Part shown: positions 36,164-44,217 of the stretch, in pieces | How positions within the stretch are numbered: position 1 is the stretch's first letter | How the letters are laid out: each line of letters opens with the position of its first letter | Assembly (NCBI RefSeq): GCF_016909075.1 | Contig: NZ_JAFBFC010000004.1 | Location: 186,001 to 250,000 of the forward strand | DNA length: 64,000 nucleotides | DNA from: Priestia iocasae | GTDB lineage: Bacteria; Bacillota; Bacilli; Bacillales; Bacillaceae_H | Direction: 5' to 3' | Translations under genes and position numbers: made by a program | The notes under the pieces: model-generated | What the model was told of the DNA's origin: nothing | The model's input: only the letters and a program-made list of their open reading frames with translations | Database searches by the model: none

Positions 36164-36229
36164 ATCGACGGCGAACTCGCTAACGGAACGACTGAACCTG
36201 TATTCCGTAAAGGGAATTGGGCGTTTTAA
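36164..36229 (+). pseudogene. 3' remnant of a second M29 aminopeptidase gene
   Basis: The frame reads IDGELANGTTEPVFRKGNWAF and stop: the exact C-terminal motif of M29 aminopeptidases. Its last 45 bases agree at 43 positions with the end of the intact gene at 35540, but upstream it differs (GELANG instead of GILEDG), so it comes from a paralogue, not a fresh copy. All the rest of that gene is gone. Confidence 0.85.
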
Positions 36230-36247
36230 TAAGATATAAATAAGAAA

Positions 36248-36282
36248 AGTCAATTTTCATAGTTGAAAATTGGCTTTTTTTT
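36248..36282 (+). terminator. terminator after the aminopeptidase remnant
   Basis: GTCAATTTTCA pairs with TGAAAATTGGC, followed by eight T residues. Confidence 0.88.
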
Positions 36283-36357
36283 ACCTCCATGTTTAGACAA
36301 GATGAAAGGTGGTATACACAAACTAAGCAACAAATTCAAAACAAGGAGTGATTTTCC

Positions 36358-36666
36358 ATGAGTAGCCAAAAAGTAGAGGAGAAAGTAAACGAACAGTTAA
36401 ATGAAATGGGAGAGGAAAAGAAAGACGAGATTTTAGCAAACTTCGATCGATTTAAACATTACTTAGGTGACAAAGTGCATAAAGGAGAAAAATTAGGTTT
36501 AAATGAAGAGCAATTAGCAAAAGGTGCTGAAAAAATTGGTGATTATTTAGCCAAGCATGAAGAGCCAAGAAACCGTGAAGAAAAACTATTGCAAGAACTC
36601 TGGAAAGCCGGAAATCAAGAAGAACGTCATAAATTAGCTCATATTTTAGTTAAGCTCGTCGGATAA
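36358..36666 (+). CDS. DUF3243 family protein (YmfJ-like)
   Basis: A 102-residue, highly charged helical protein. ILANFDRFKHYLGDKVHKGEKLGLNEEQLAKGAEKIGDYLA and the ending AGNQEERHKLAHILVKLV are the DUF3243 pattern (B. subtilis YmfJ). The role is unknown; some members are sporulation-expressed. AAGGAG lies well placed before the ATG. Confidence 0.88.
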   Translation: MSSQKVEEKVNEQLNEMGEEKKDEILANFDRFKHYLGDKVHKGEKLGLNEEQLAKGAEKIGDYLAKHEEPRNREEKLLQELWKAGNQEERHKLAHILVKLVG

Positions 36667-36674
36667 GAAACAGT

Positions 36675-36703
36675 AAGCGGAGCCAGAGGAGGTTCCGCTT
36701 TTA
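36675..36703 (+). terminator. terminator of the DUF3243 gene
   Basis: AAGCGGA pairs with TTCCGCTT across an 11-base loop, with T residues after it; it reaches the stop codon of the convergent small gene. Confidence 0.7.
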
Positions 36704-36805
36704 TTTGTTTTTATCGTCTTTTTTCATCATGTTGTAATATGTAAAACCTAAACAGATTACACCTAAAAAGGTAAATACATATTGAACAATGCGCATTGTA
36801 TCCAT
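36701..36805 (-). CDS. single-pass small membrane protein (34 aa)
   Basis: A minus-strand gene of 34 codons. The product is DTMRIVQYVFTFLGVICLGF after the Met, then TYYNMMKKDDKNK: one membrane helix and a basic tail. GAGGTG lies six bases before the ATG. No family is recognised, but the clean ribosome binding site and helix plus charged end make it credible. Confidence 0.7.
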   Translation of the reverse strand: MDTMRIVQYVFTFLGVICLGFTYYNMMKKDDKNK

Positions 36806-36915
36806 AATAGGCACCTCTTTTTTATATTTATTTTATCTTTCCATGTTGGGATTAATTTTATGTAAAAGAAAAAATCTCCACTTTATAAAGGGAGATGAGA
36901 TAATGAGGTAAATAT

Positions 36916-37404
36916 TTACAATTCGTAAGGTTCAGGTAGCTTTGTTGATAGCTGCTGATCTTCTAAGCCTAGTCTTTTATTAATTTTCTTTTTTATAAGC
37001 TCATATTGATAAATATGATTAAATTGATTTTTCTTAGGAGTTTCACAACGAACGGACACTTCTTGTCCATTTTTATCAGTAAATAAAATGGTTAGTTCAC
37101 CGTAATAGCGGTGAACAGAGGAACCTAAATGACTTGTTTCTTTTGTCACAACTTTTGAAAACGTGGCTCGATGAATTCGTTCAAAAGGGATCATGGCAAC
37201 ACGATTAATCATGACTTTGTTTTCATATAACTCGAGTATGGAGATGGCTTGTGGATCAATTCCTTCTGCTGATTGAATATAACCATATGTTTTCGCAAGA
37301 CAGCCTTCTAATTGTACAGCACTTGATTTTCGATTGTTTGACAAAAAATAAATGAATAGAATGATAGAAAATGAACAAACAAGGAAGAGAATAAAAAAAT
37401 CCAC
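36916..37404 (-). CDS. membrane-anchored hypothetical protein (162 aa)
   Basis: A 162-residue protein with one N-terminal membrane helix (FFILFLVCSFSIILFIYFLS) and a cytosolic beta-rich domain (ISILELYENKVMINRVAMIPFERIH, then YGELTILFTDKNGQEVSVRCE) that looks like a PH-like fold. Not recognised as a named family. The start is GTG; AGGAGG lies 10 bases upstream, with no better start nearby. Single gene. Confidence 0.72.
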   Translation of the reverse strand: MDFFILFLVCSFSIILFIYFLSNNRKSSAVQLEGCLAKTYGYIQSAEGIDPQAISILELYENKVMINRVAMIPFERIHRATFSKVVTKETSHLGSSVHRYYGELTILFTDKNGQEVSVRCETPKKNQFNHIYQYELIKKKINKRLGLEDQQLSTKLPEPYEL

Positions 37405-37673
37405 TCCACTTACACCTCCTACATGAGTTTTGCATATGTCAATCTATTCGACAATGCTGAACAAAAATCCTTTTGACGTACCTTATTTTTACGACATAAG
37501 TCGCATCATGCATCATGGTCTCTTTTTATAAGCGTTATCAATTTATGAACTATAGGTCCTTTCGAGGATTTTTAGTGCTTTTTAAAACTTTTATTCATTG
37601 TTTTATTCGATTATCGTGTATAATCTCATGTGTACATCATGAGTTACATACCAAATGTAAGGAGGCATTATCA

Positions 37674-38075
37674 TTGTCTTTGACGACAAAAAAACTGGTC
37701 TTATTGCTTTTATTAGTCGCCTGTTTACTTTTATTAGTTTTCCGCTATATGAATCAATCTTCTGTGCCGACTTCACAAGAAAATGAGCAAACATTAGAAA
37801 AGCTCCCCGAACAAGAAACAGTAGAAGAAGAAAAAGGGAAGAAAAAATATAGAATCTATTACTTAACCATCGATGAAGTGAAAGAAAATCGTTACTACGG
37901 TACAACAAAAGAAGGTACGGGTATTTCATTTATGGAAAAGAATTTAAATGAGCCACTAGAAGAATCACTTGTTGAAGGTGATCTTATAAAAGCTTATTTC
38001 GATTTAAACTACAGCGCAAATGGATTAGTGAAAGTTGAAAAAATAGATGAAATACCGGAAGAAGAAAGTTCGTAA
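37674..38075 (+). CDS. hypothetical membrane-anchored or lipoprotein (133 aa)
   Basis: A 133-residue protein with an N-terminal hydrophobic segment (LVLLLLLVACLLLLVF) whose VAC could be a lipobox, a Glu-rich linker, and a small beta domain (YRIYYLTIDEVKENRYYGTTKEGTGISFM ... LVEGDLIKAYFDL). The domain resembles an OB-like barrel; no family was recognised. The start is TTG at 37674 with AAGGAGG eight bases upstream. The open frame reaching back to 37515 has no site and was dropped. A terminator overlaps its 3' end. Confidence 0.72.
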   Translation: MSLTTKKLVLLLLLVACLLLLVFRYMNQSSVPTSQENEQTLEKLPEQETVEEEKGKKKYRIYYLTIDEVKENRYYGTTKEGTGISFMEKNLNEPLEESLVEGDLIKAYFDLNYSANGLVKVEKIDEIPEEESS

Positions 38076-38095
38076 TCGCGAACTTTCTTTTTTCT
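38064..38095 (+). terminator. terminator overlapping the preceding gene end
   Basis: GAAAGTTCG pairs with CGAACTTTC around a 6-base loop; T-rich tail follows. Confidence 0.88.
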
Positions 38096-38172
38096 TTTTA
38101 AATAAGAAAACAGACCTATTTACTAGCAATTTCCATAACTCACGAAATTTTTTAAAAATTTTCAATTACCTG

Positions 38173-38202
38173 TTGACAATAATGCTTTATCTCCGTTAAG
38201 AT
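38173..38202 (+). promoter_or_regulatory. sigma-A promoter of brnQ
   Basis: TTGACA (38173..38178), an 18-base spacer and TAAGAT (38197..38202), about 137 bases before the brnQ ATG. Confidence 0.6.
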
Positions 38203-38208
38203 TATCTG

Positions 38209-38338
38209 CGGAAATGATTAAGACGAGAATACATTAACGATGAATATGAGGTTCATACTTTAATAAAGAGAAAGCTCGTTTCGAGGAGAGGCGGGTTTTT
38301 GTTTTTTTTCGTGACATTGGACGAGGGGGCATCTTTAT
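38209..38338 (+). promoter_or_regulatory. brnQ leader with terminator-like hairpin and possible leader peptide
   Basis: About 130 bases between promoter and gene. Near its end AAGCTCG can pair with CGGGTTT (two G-T pairs), followed by a T-rich run at 38295..38309, like an attenuator. A competing CTCG-TTT-CGAG hairpin overlaps the left arm. An in-frame seven-codon ORF at 38240..38263 reads MNMRFIL and ends just before this region. No T-box consensus was found. Confidence 0.4.
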
Positions 38339-39643
38339 ATGAAACAACTATCAAAAAAAGACATAGTTGTGATTGGTTTCATGTTGTTTGCTTTGTTTTT
38401 TGGGGCAGGTAATTTAATCTTCCCACCTTTTTTAGGGCAAGAAGCAGGTTCTCATTTTTGGATTGCGATTACGGGGTTTGTCATAACAGGTGTGGGGCTA
38501 CCAATTATCGCGATTATTGCGATTGCTTCTGTAAAAGGAGGGATTCAAGCGATTTCAAGTCGAGTTCATCCGTTATTTGGGGTTATTTTTACAATTAGTT
38601 TGTATTTAATGATTGGTCCTTTCATGGGTATACCACGAGGTGCTAATGTCGCATATGAAATGGGAGTGGTACCATTTTTATCATCTCCTACATCGAGTTC
38701 ACTTACGATATTTTCAATTTTCTTTTTTATCCTTGTGTATCTATTAAGCTTAAACCCATCTAAACTAGTTGATCGAATTGGGGTTATTTTAACACCGTTT
38801 TTATTAGGAGCTATTGCTTTTATTGGAATAGGTGGGTTGATCAACCTTGAGTCATCTACGCTAAACGAAGTTTCGGACAAGTACGCTCAATCACCTTTCT
38901 TTACAGGATTTATGGAAGGTTACTTAACCATGGATACAATTGGCGCCCTTGCATTTGGAATTGTCATCATCACAGCCATTAAGTCAAAAGGAGTCAACGA
39001 TCAAACATCAATTGTTCAAATAACTGCAAAAGCTGGGATTGTTGCAGGAATAGGTCTGGTAACTGTGTATGTCGTCATTGGTTTGATTGGTGTCAACATG
39101 ACTTCGATTCAAACATTTGAAAATGGAGGACAAATCCTAACCAGCGCAGCTCAACAATTTTATGGAGCACCGGGTGTTGTGTTACTAGGTTTAACGGTCG
39201 GAGTGGCATGTTTCACTACATGTGTGGGTCTTGTAACTGCTTGTAGTCAATATTTCGTTACACTGTGGCCGCGTCTTTCTTATAAACAGACAGCGTTCAT
39301 GTTAACAATAATAAGTGGACTGATTGCAAACATCGGATTGAATGAAATTATATCACTTTCAATTCCAATGTTGACAGTGATTTATCCATTGACAATTGTA
39401 TTAATTGTCTTAACATTCTTGCATAAATGGTTTAAGGGCTCACCAATTGTTTATATCACAACATTAACAAGCACTGGAATCATTAGCATGTATGATGGAT
39501 TAAAAGAAGCTGGATTAGGAAAAGCTGTACCTTTACTCCAACACTTACCTTTGTATTCAAGTGGATTGGGCTGGTGGTTACCAGCAGTTATTGGAGGTTT
39601 AATAGGATGGACCATTTCAACACTTATTGACGCAAAACGTTGA
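38339..39643 (+). CDS. brnQ: branched-chain amino acid carrier, LIVCS family
   Basis: A 434-residue transporter with about twelve helices. The start KDIVVIGFMLFALFFGAGNLIFPPFLGQEAG is diagnostic of BrnQ, which imports leucine, isoleucine and valine with Na+ or H+. Other family blocks: GRTGLPIIAI-like GVGLPIIAI, AFGIVIITAIKSKG and CFTTCVGLVTACSQYF. GAGGGGG precedes the ATG at normal spacing. It stands alone, behind the leader described above, and ends near a terminator-like hairpin. Confidence 0.95.
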   Translation: MKQLSKKDIVVIGFMLFALFFGAGNLIFPPFLGQEAGSHFWIAITGFVITGVGLPIIAIIAIASVKGGIQAISSRVHPLFGVIFTISLYLMIGPFMGIPRGANVAYEMGVVPFLSSPTSSSLTIFSIFFFILVYLLSLNPSKLVDRIGVILTPFLLGAIAFIGIGGLINLESSTLNEVSDKYAQSPFFTGFMEGYLTMDTIGALAFGIVIITAIKSKGVNDQTSIVQITAKAGIVAGIGLVTVYVVIGLIGVNMTSIQTFENGGQILTSAAQQFYGAPGVVLLGLTVGVACFTTCVGLVTACSQYFVTLWPRLSYKQTAFMLTIISGLIANIGLNEIISLSIPMLTVIYPLTIVLIVLTFLHKWFKGSPIVYITTLTSTGIISMYDGLKEAGLGKAVPLLQHLPLYSSGLGWWLPAVIGGLIGWTISTLIDAKR

Positions 39644-39704
39644 AGAGGGCATACACTAAGATAAATTGTCTGAATAGTATGATGGTGATTGTTTAGACAA
39701 GGGG

Positions 39705-39803
39705 ATGGGTCGAAAAGGGGAATAGAGCACCTCTATTTGACCCATTCTCGCAACATCCCTTATCGAAAAATTCAGTTATATTAGCGAATAGATAGGTAAG
39801 GGA
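39705..39803. repeat. hairpins after brnQ, with repeat core shared with 9.7 kb
   Basis: First an imperfect hairpin with arms ATGGGTC (39705..39711) and GACCCAT (39739..39745). Then GCAACATCCCTTA (39750..39762) pairs at 12 of 13 positions with TAAGGGATCTTGC near 39797. The CAACATCCCTT core equals that in the 9742..9801 repeat. The first hairpin may end brnQ transcription. Confidence 0.5.
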
Positions 39804-39840
39804 TCTTGCATGTAAACATTCTTCACGTATCTTTACTGAC

Positions 39841-40206
39841 TTATGTTTCATCTAACCAGTTTTCATCTTTAGATTTTAGTTTTATGACTAAGTCGGCAAT
39901 CACTTCTTCTAAATGACGAATTTTCTTTTTTAATACTTCGTTTTCGATTTTAACTTTCTCTAATTCTAAATCGCCTTCTTTTTCTTCTTTTTTAATTTCT
40001 AATTGCGTGCTTACTGGATTTGTTTCTTTATGGCTAGGCTTCTTAGATGATGGTTTAGAAAAAATGATATTCTTTTTCTCGAGTCCTTTTTTCCAATTGT
40101 AAATAGTAGAGATATGCACATTGAGGATTTTAGCTATTTCTTTTGGTGCTAGGCCATTGCGTAACAGCTCTTCTGCTTTTAGTCGTTCTTGATCTTTCGT
40201 ATTCAT
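39841..40206 (-). CDS. helix-turn-helix protein with coiled coil (121 aa)
   Basis: Residues about 8-40 form a helix-turn-helix, AEELLRNGLAPKEIAKILNVHISTIYNWKKGL, like those of transposase and terminase small subunits. A Ser/Lys/Glu linker follows, then a C-terminal coiled coil (ELEKVKIENEVLKKKIRHLEEVI). It probably binds DNA as an oligomer. No phage or IS genes surround it, so its partner is unknown. GGAGG nine bases before the ATG at 40206 sets the start; the frame is open to 40257. Confidence 0.78.
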   Translation of the reverse strand: MNTKDQERLKAEELLRNGLAPKEIAKILNVHISTIYNWKKGLEKKNIIFSKPSSKKPSHKETNPVSTQLEIKKEEKEGDLELEKVKIENEVLKKKIRHLEEVIADLVIKLKSKDENWLDET

Positions 40207-40411
40207 GTTTTCGTTCCTCCATTCAACTAAAGAAAAACAAATCATAAAATCAATCATAGCATTGCTGTTTAACGTTGTAGGTGATATAAATAATTGTATC
40301 GAAAAAGTATAACCAATAGCAATAAAAAGTCAAAAAAGAAAAAAAGAAAACGAAAAAAGAATCATTGTTAATTTTCGTTTTTAAACCAAAATAGAAAAGG
40401 CGTGAGTATAA

Positions 40412-40981
40412 ATGAACATTCTTTGGGATTTTGACGGAACAATTTTTGATACATACCCAACAATTGTAAAAGCGGTCAAAGAGTTAATTGAAGACCCGCA
40501 CATAACAGAAGAAGACATTTTAAAGCAAATGAAAATCTCATCTGAAGTCGCAATTAAGAAGTTTCACATTCCAAAAGCACTTTTTGATGAAAAGTTTCAT
40601 GCACTTGAACAGCAACTGCATCCTAAAGATAAGCCACCATTCCCATATGTAGAAGACGTGTTAAAGTCAGCCACTACTAATGTGATAGTGACTCATAAAG
40701 CAAGACAATCTGCACTTGATATTTTAGAGTATTATGGGATGAGCCAATACTTTAGTGAAATTATTACAAAAGACGAAGGATACAAGCGTAAGCCAGACTG
40801 TGGAGCTTATGAATACCTACATGATAAGTATAAAATTGATTTAGTAATTGGTGATCGTGAACTAGATTTAAAGCCAGCGAGAATGCTGTACATAAAAACA
40901 TGCTCCTTTCAAAATGAAGAAATTGAAGCAGATTATCATCTTACTACATATGAAGATTTTTTTCGCATTGTTAAAAACTAA
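40412..40981 (+). CDS. HAD-family hydrolase (subfamily IA)
   Basis: A 189-residue haloacid dehalogenase-type phosphatase. Motif I is WDFDGTIFDTYP (nucleophile Asp and the acid/base Asp), motif II is NVIVTHK, motif III Lys is in KRKPDCGAYEYL, and motif IV is VIGDRELD. A small helical cap lies between motifs I and II. Such enzymes dephosphorylate small metabolites; the substrate is unknown. AAAGGCG is a modest ribosome binding site. A very strong terminator follows. Confidence 0.9.
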   Translation: MNILWDFDGTIFDTYPTIVKAVKELIEDPHITEEDILKQMKISSEVAIKKFHIPKALFDEKFHALEQQLHPKDKPPFPYVEDVLKSATTNVIVTHKARQSALDILEYYGMSQYFSEIITKDEGYKRKPDCGAYEYLHDKYKIDLVIGDRELDLKPARMLYIKTCSFQNEEIEADYHLTTYEDFFRIVKN

Positions 40982-41030
40982 AAAAGAACGCTTTGTGATT
41001 CGTTTTTAAAATCACAAAGCGTTCTTTTTA
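40981..41030 (+). terminator. terminator of the HAD hydrolase gene
   Basis: AAAAAGAACGCTTTGTGATT pairs with the inverse sequence ending GCGTTCTTTTT around an 8-base loop; about 19 paired bases. Confidence 0.95.
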
Positions 41031-41136
41031 GTAGATTTTAACTATTTCTCCATGAGACTGTAAATTTCCCTTTATAAAAGAAAGGGAATCCTATATAGTT
41101 GTATAGTAAAACAATTTCATAGGGAGGTCTTTACTT

Positions 41137-42006
41137 TTGGAGTGTAAAAAGAAAAAAATAAGCTCCTACAGCATTCTAAATATGTTTGCTCTTTTTTGTG
41201 TCTTTTTATTTGTAACAGCTTGTAGCTCAGACGTACAAGAAGTGACGACAACAAATGAAACAGCACAGGTTTTGAATCAGGAAGAAGTTCATAAAGATAA
41301 TAAAGAGTCTTCTGATATAAAACTAGCAAATGTAGATGGAATGAAAGTAAGTGTCACGAAAGTTGTAGATGGTGATACGATTGATGTGAAAATGCCAAAT
41401 GGTACAGAAGAACGTGTACGTTTCATTTTAGTTGATACACCAGAAACAAAGCATCCTAAGATTGGTGTGCAGCCATTTGGACCAGAAGCATCAAATTTCA
41501 CTGCTGAGAAGATAAGTGGTCAAGATGTACTATTAGAATTCGATGCACAAGAACGAGATCGTTATGGTCGTCTATTAGCGTATGTGTGGTTAGGGGAAGA
41601 GTTAGTAAACGAGCAGCTCATTAAACATGGATTAGCTAGAGTAGCTGTTTTTCCACCGAATACAAAATATGTTGATCAATTTCGTGCTACACAAGAGAAA
41701 GCAAGACAAGCAGAATTGGGAATTTGGAGTATTGAAAACTATGTGCATGAAAAAGGATTTAGTGAAGATAAGAGCGGAACATCTGTGCAAGTGAGTCCGC
41801 CTGTAGGTAGTGACAATACTGCAACGACATCACAGCGAGTGAACGATCATTCGTTGAGCTGCGAAGGGAAAATAAAAGGCAATAAAAATTCAATGATTTA
41901 TCATATACCAGGCGGTCAGCATTATGACCGTACAACAAGCAACATTGAATGGTTTTGTTCAGAAGATGATGCAGTCAATGCTGGTTTTCGTAAATCAAAA
42001 AATTGA
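41137..42006 (+). CDS. thermonuclease (SNase-like) lipoprotein
   Basis: A 289-residue exported nuclease. The signal peptide ends in the lipobox FVTAC (Cys29). The SNase domain (about 68-205) begins VTKVVDGDTIDVKM and contains the catalytic RFILVDTPE and ERDRYGRLLAYVW, plus IKHGLARVAVFPPN. A C-terminal Cys-containing domain (CEGKIKGN, GGQHYDRTTSNIEWFC, AGFRKSK) is common in Bacillus nucleases of this kind. It would cut DNA at the cell surface, perhaps for nutrient use. Start is TTG with AGGGAGG nine bases upstream. Confidence 0.93.
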   Translation: MECKKKKISSYSILNMFALFCVFLFVTACSSDVQEVTTTNETAQVLNQEEVHKDNKESSDIKLANVDGMKVSVTKVVDGDTIDVKMPNGTEERVRFILVDTPETKHPKIGVQPFGPEASNFTAEKISGQDVLLEFDAQERDRYGRLLAYVWLGEELVNEQLIKHGLARVAVFPPNTKYVDQFRATQEKARQAELGIWSIENYVHEKGFSEDKSGTSVQVSPPVGSDNTATTSQRVNDHSLSCEGKIKGNKNSMIYHIPGGQHYDRTTSNIEWFCSEDDAVNAGFRKSKN

Positions 42007-42015
42007 CTACGTGTA

Positions 42016-42050
42016 AATAGCGCTAACGTTTATTGGTTAGCGCTATTTTT
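42016..42050. terminator. terminator between SNase gene and small minus-strand gene
   Basis: AATAGCGCTAAC pairs with GTTAGCGCTATT around an 8-base loop, then five T residues. Confidence 0.92.
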
Positions 42051-42190
42051 CATTTAAGGTAATCCATCAAATAAGCGATCAATTGAACGTAGTATAAAGC
42101 GTAAGCCATACCAAATAAGGCGAAACGGCCAGAATAGTAGTTCAGGTAAATAGCAAAGGCACTCAAATAAAAAATCCCCCAAGTGCTCAC
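42050..42190 (-). CDS. small hydrophobic membrane protein (46 aa)
   Basis: A minus-strand frame of 46 codons starting at GTG. The product (STWGIFYLSAFAIYLNYYS after the start, then GRFALFGMAYALYYVQLIAYLMDYLK) would form two membrane helices with a short basic turn. The ribosome binding site is weak (AAGAAG), so the call rests on the helix pattern, the terminator at its end and the lack of any competing gene. No family recognised. Confidence 0.5.
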   Translation of the reverse strand: MSTWGIFYLSAFAIYLNYYSGRFALFGMAYALYYVQLIAYLMDYLK

Positions 42191-42364
42191 TCTTCTTTTT
42201 TCTTTTCTTTTTTAGTGATTTACGCTTAAACACCTAGACTATCCCCAATCTTTTACAGTTTTCTTTCTATAGTATAAATCTTTTCCCCCTTTTTGAGGAG
42301 CTTTTCTTTCTTGTTAGTGAAATGGTTATGATACAGTAAAAGAGATTGTGAAAGGAGAAAGAAA

Positions 42365-42946
42365 ATGACGATTCGAAAAGCAAGAAAAGAAGAGGCTACA
42401 GTCATTGCAGCACTATTATACGATGTGTTAGGAAGCATTGCTCGTTCACATGCTGCAGAAGAGACGGAAGCGGCAACTTGTAAAGTGTTTGAACGCTATG
42501 TACGATCTGAAGAAAATCGTTATAGCTACCGAAATATTATCGTGAAAGAAATTCAAGGCACCATTGCAGGTATGATGGTTAGCTATGATGGTTGTAACCA
42601 AAGATTACTTGATATACCTATTATTGAGTTAGTACGTGCTAAAACAAGGGATTTAAATTATACCACTGATCTTGAAGCAATTAGCGGTGATTTATATATT
42701 GATTCTATTTGTGTTCATCCATCTTTTCGAGGACGAGGCATTGGTTCAGAACTTCTGCAACAAGCAGAACAAATGGCTAAGATGCAACACCTTCGCCTTA
42801 GTTTAAATGTAGAAGTAGGGAATGATCGAGCAGAAACGCTGTATCGTCGTATCGGCTTTCACCAAGAAGGATACCGAATGATTAACAACAAACCATTTAA
42901 ATATATGGTGAAAAAGATTGAAGAGTTAATGGAGGAAGTAAGATGA
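42365..42946 (+). CDS. GNAT-family N-acetyltransferase
   Basis: A 193-residue acetyl-CoA-dependent acetyltransferase. The CoA-binding motif A is ICVHPSFRGRGIGSELLQQAEQMA, and motif B is NDRAETLYRRIGFHQEGYR. The acceptor is unknown. AAAGGAG precedes the ATG. Its stop overlaps the start of the next gene (ATGA), so it is translated together with a methionine aminopeptidase; this hints at a role in N-terminal protein processing, but that is inference. Confidence 0.9.
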   Translation: MTIRKARKEEATVIAALLYDVLGSIARSHAAEETEAATCKVFERYVRSEENRYSYRNIIVKEIQGTIAGMMVSYDGCNQRLLDIPIIELVRAKTRDLNYTTDLEAISGDLYIDSICVHPSFRGRGIGSELLQQAEQMAKMQHLRLSLNVEVGNDRAETLYRRIGFHQEGYRMINNKPFKYMVKKIEELMEEVR

Positions 42947-43689
42947 TTGAATTAAAATCGATGCGTGAAATTGAGGAAATGAAGAAACCAAATCAGCTTG
43001 TAGCTGGATTACATAAAGAATTAGCGAAAATGATTAAGCCGGGCATTACAACCATGGAAATTGAAAAATTCGCGATTCGGTATGCGAAAAAGCATGGAGC
43101 AGAGACATCGTTAATTGGCTATAAAGGATTTCAATATGCAACATGTGCTTCGGTCAATGATGTTGTTGCTCATGGATTCCCCAATGACCAGCCTTTAAAA
43201 TCAGGAGACATCGTGACAATTGATACGGTTTTTGATGTAAACGGTTGGAAGGGAGATTCTGCTTGGTCTTATGCTGTTGGTGAGGTATCGGAAGAAGCAC
43301 AACAATTGTTAAAGGTAACAGAAGAATGCTTGTATTTAGGGATTGAGCAAGCGGTTATTGGTAATCGAATCGGTGACATTTCACATGCGATTCAACAACA
43401 CGCTGAGAAATACGGTTACGGAATTGTAACCGATTTAGCAGCACATGGAATTGGTCGTAAGATTCATGAAGAACCTTCGTTTTTACATGCAGGATTACCA
43501 GGTAAAGGCGTTCGGATAAAAGAAGGGATGACATTTACGATTGAACCAATGTTGAATAGAGGAGAGCGCCACATTTATATTGAAGATGATGGCTGGACAG
43601 CTCGTACATCTGACGGAAGCTTGTCAGCACAATATGAGCATACGATTGCGGTTACAAAAGAAGGACCGGTCATCTTAACAAAACAATAA
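42943..43689 (+). CDS. map: type I methionine aminopeptidase
   Basis: A 248-residue pita-bread-fold enzyme that removes initiator Met. The five metal ligands are visible: Asp and Asp in DTVFDVNGWKGDSAW, His in AAHGIGRKIHEEPS, Glu in TIEPM and Glu in YEHTI. The catalytic His lies in VAHGFP. No N-terminal zinc finger is present. In Bacillus the main map gene sits in the ribosomal cluster, so this is probably the second copy (YflG/MapB type). GGAGG lies just upstream within the GNAT gene. Confidence 0.93.
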   Translation: MIELKSMREIEEMKKPNQLVAGLHKELAKMIKPGITTMEIEKFAIRYAKKHGAETSLIGYKGFQYATCASVNDVVAHGFPNDQPLKSGDIVTIDTVFDVNGWKGDSAWSYAVGEVSEEAQQLLKVTEECLYLGIEQAVIGNRIGDISHAIQQHAEKYGYGIVTDLAAHGIGRKIHEEPSFLHAGLPGKGVRIKEGMTFTIEPMLNRGERHIYIEDDGWTARTSDGSLSAQYEHTIAVTKEGPVILTKQ

Positions 43690-43694
43690 TAGTG

Positions 43695-43731
43695 AAAGCG
43701 AGAGTCGACTCATAAGGGGCTCTCGTTTTTT
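43695..43731 (+). terminator. terminator of the GNAT-map operon
   Basis: AAGCGAGAG pairs with CTCTCGTT around a long loop; T tract follows. Confidence 0.75.
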
Positions 43732-43812
43732 ATCAAATATTTTTACAATTGCAAAGAGGTTGTCAATTTATCATGTATAATAAAGGTAACCATTTAAATG
43801 GAAGGTGATAAG

Positions 43813-44181
43813 ATGTCGACGTTTATTCAAGGAATTGATCACGTTCAGTTAACAGGTCCAAAAGGGTGTGAGGATGAAGCACGTACATTTTATGTAGACA
43901 AACTTGGTCTCAATGAAATACCAAAGCCAGAAAGTCTTCGAAAAAATGGAGGTGTGTGGTTTCAGTGCGGGGTACAAGAAATTCATATTGGAGTAGAAGA
44001 AGGGTTTATGCCACAGAAAAAAGCGCATCCAGCATTTGTTGTACAGAATTTACATACGTTTCGTCAGCATTTAATTAATGTAGGAGTACCTACAAAAGAA
44101 GATACACCGATTGTCGGTAGAGAACGCTTTTTTGTCCAAGATCCGTTTGGTAATCGAATAGAGTTTTTAGAATATGAATAG
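43813..44181 (+). CDS. VOC (glyoxalase/bleomycin resistance-like) family protein
   Basis: A 122-residue protein with two beta-alpha-beta-beta-beta units. Likely metal positions are His in GIDHVQL, His in QEIHIGV, His in AHPAFVV and Glu in RIEFLEYE. Members range from glyoxalase I to antibiotic-binding proteins, and the substrate is not evident. AAGGTG lies before the ATG at 43813; the in-frame ATG at 43798 is upstream of the site. TATAAT at about 43776 suggests a promoter. Confidence 0.85.
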   Translation: MSTFIQGIDHVQLTGPKGCEDEARTFYVDKLGLNEIPKPESLRKNGGVWFQCGVQEIHIGVEEGFMPQKKAHPAFVVQNLHTFRQHLINVGVPTKEDTPIVGRERFFVQDPFGNRIEFLEYE

Positions 44182-44217
44182 AAAAAGGTGGATGATTATA
44201 TCATCCACCTTTTTTTA
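44182..44217. terminator. bidirectional terminator
   Basis: AAAAAGGTGGATGA pairs perfectly with TCATCCACCTTTTT around a 5-base loop, between convergent genes. Confidence 0.93.

Noticed and set aside
38203-38338. T-box leader before brnQ
   Set aside because: The leader is too short and lacks the AGGGTGGNACCGCG antiterminator sequence.
39841-40206. Phage terminase small subunit or transposase gene
   Set aside because: The helix-turn-helix is similar, but no phage or IS genes, repeats or ends are near it, so only a general DNA-binding call is made.
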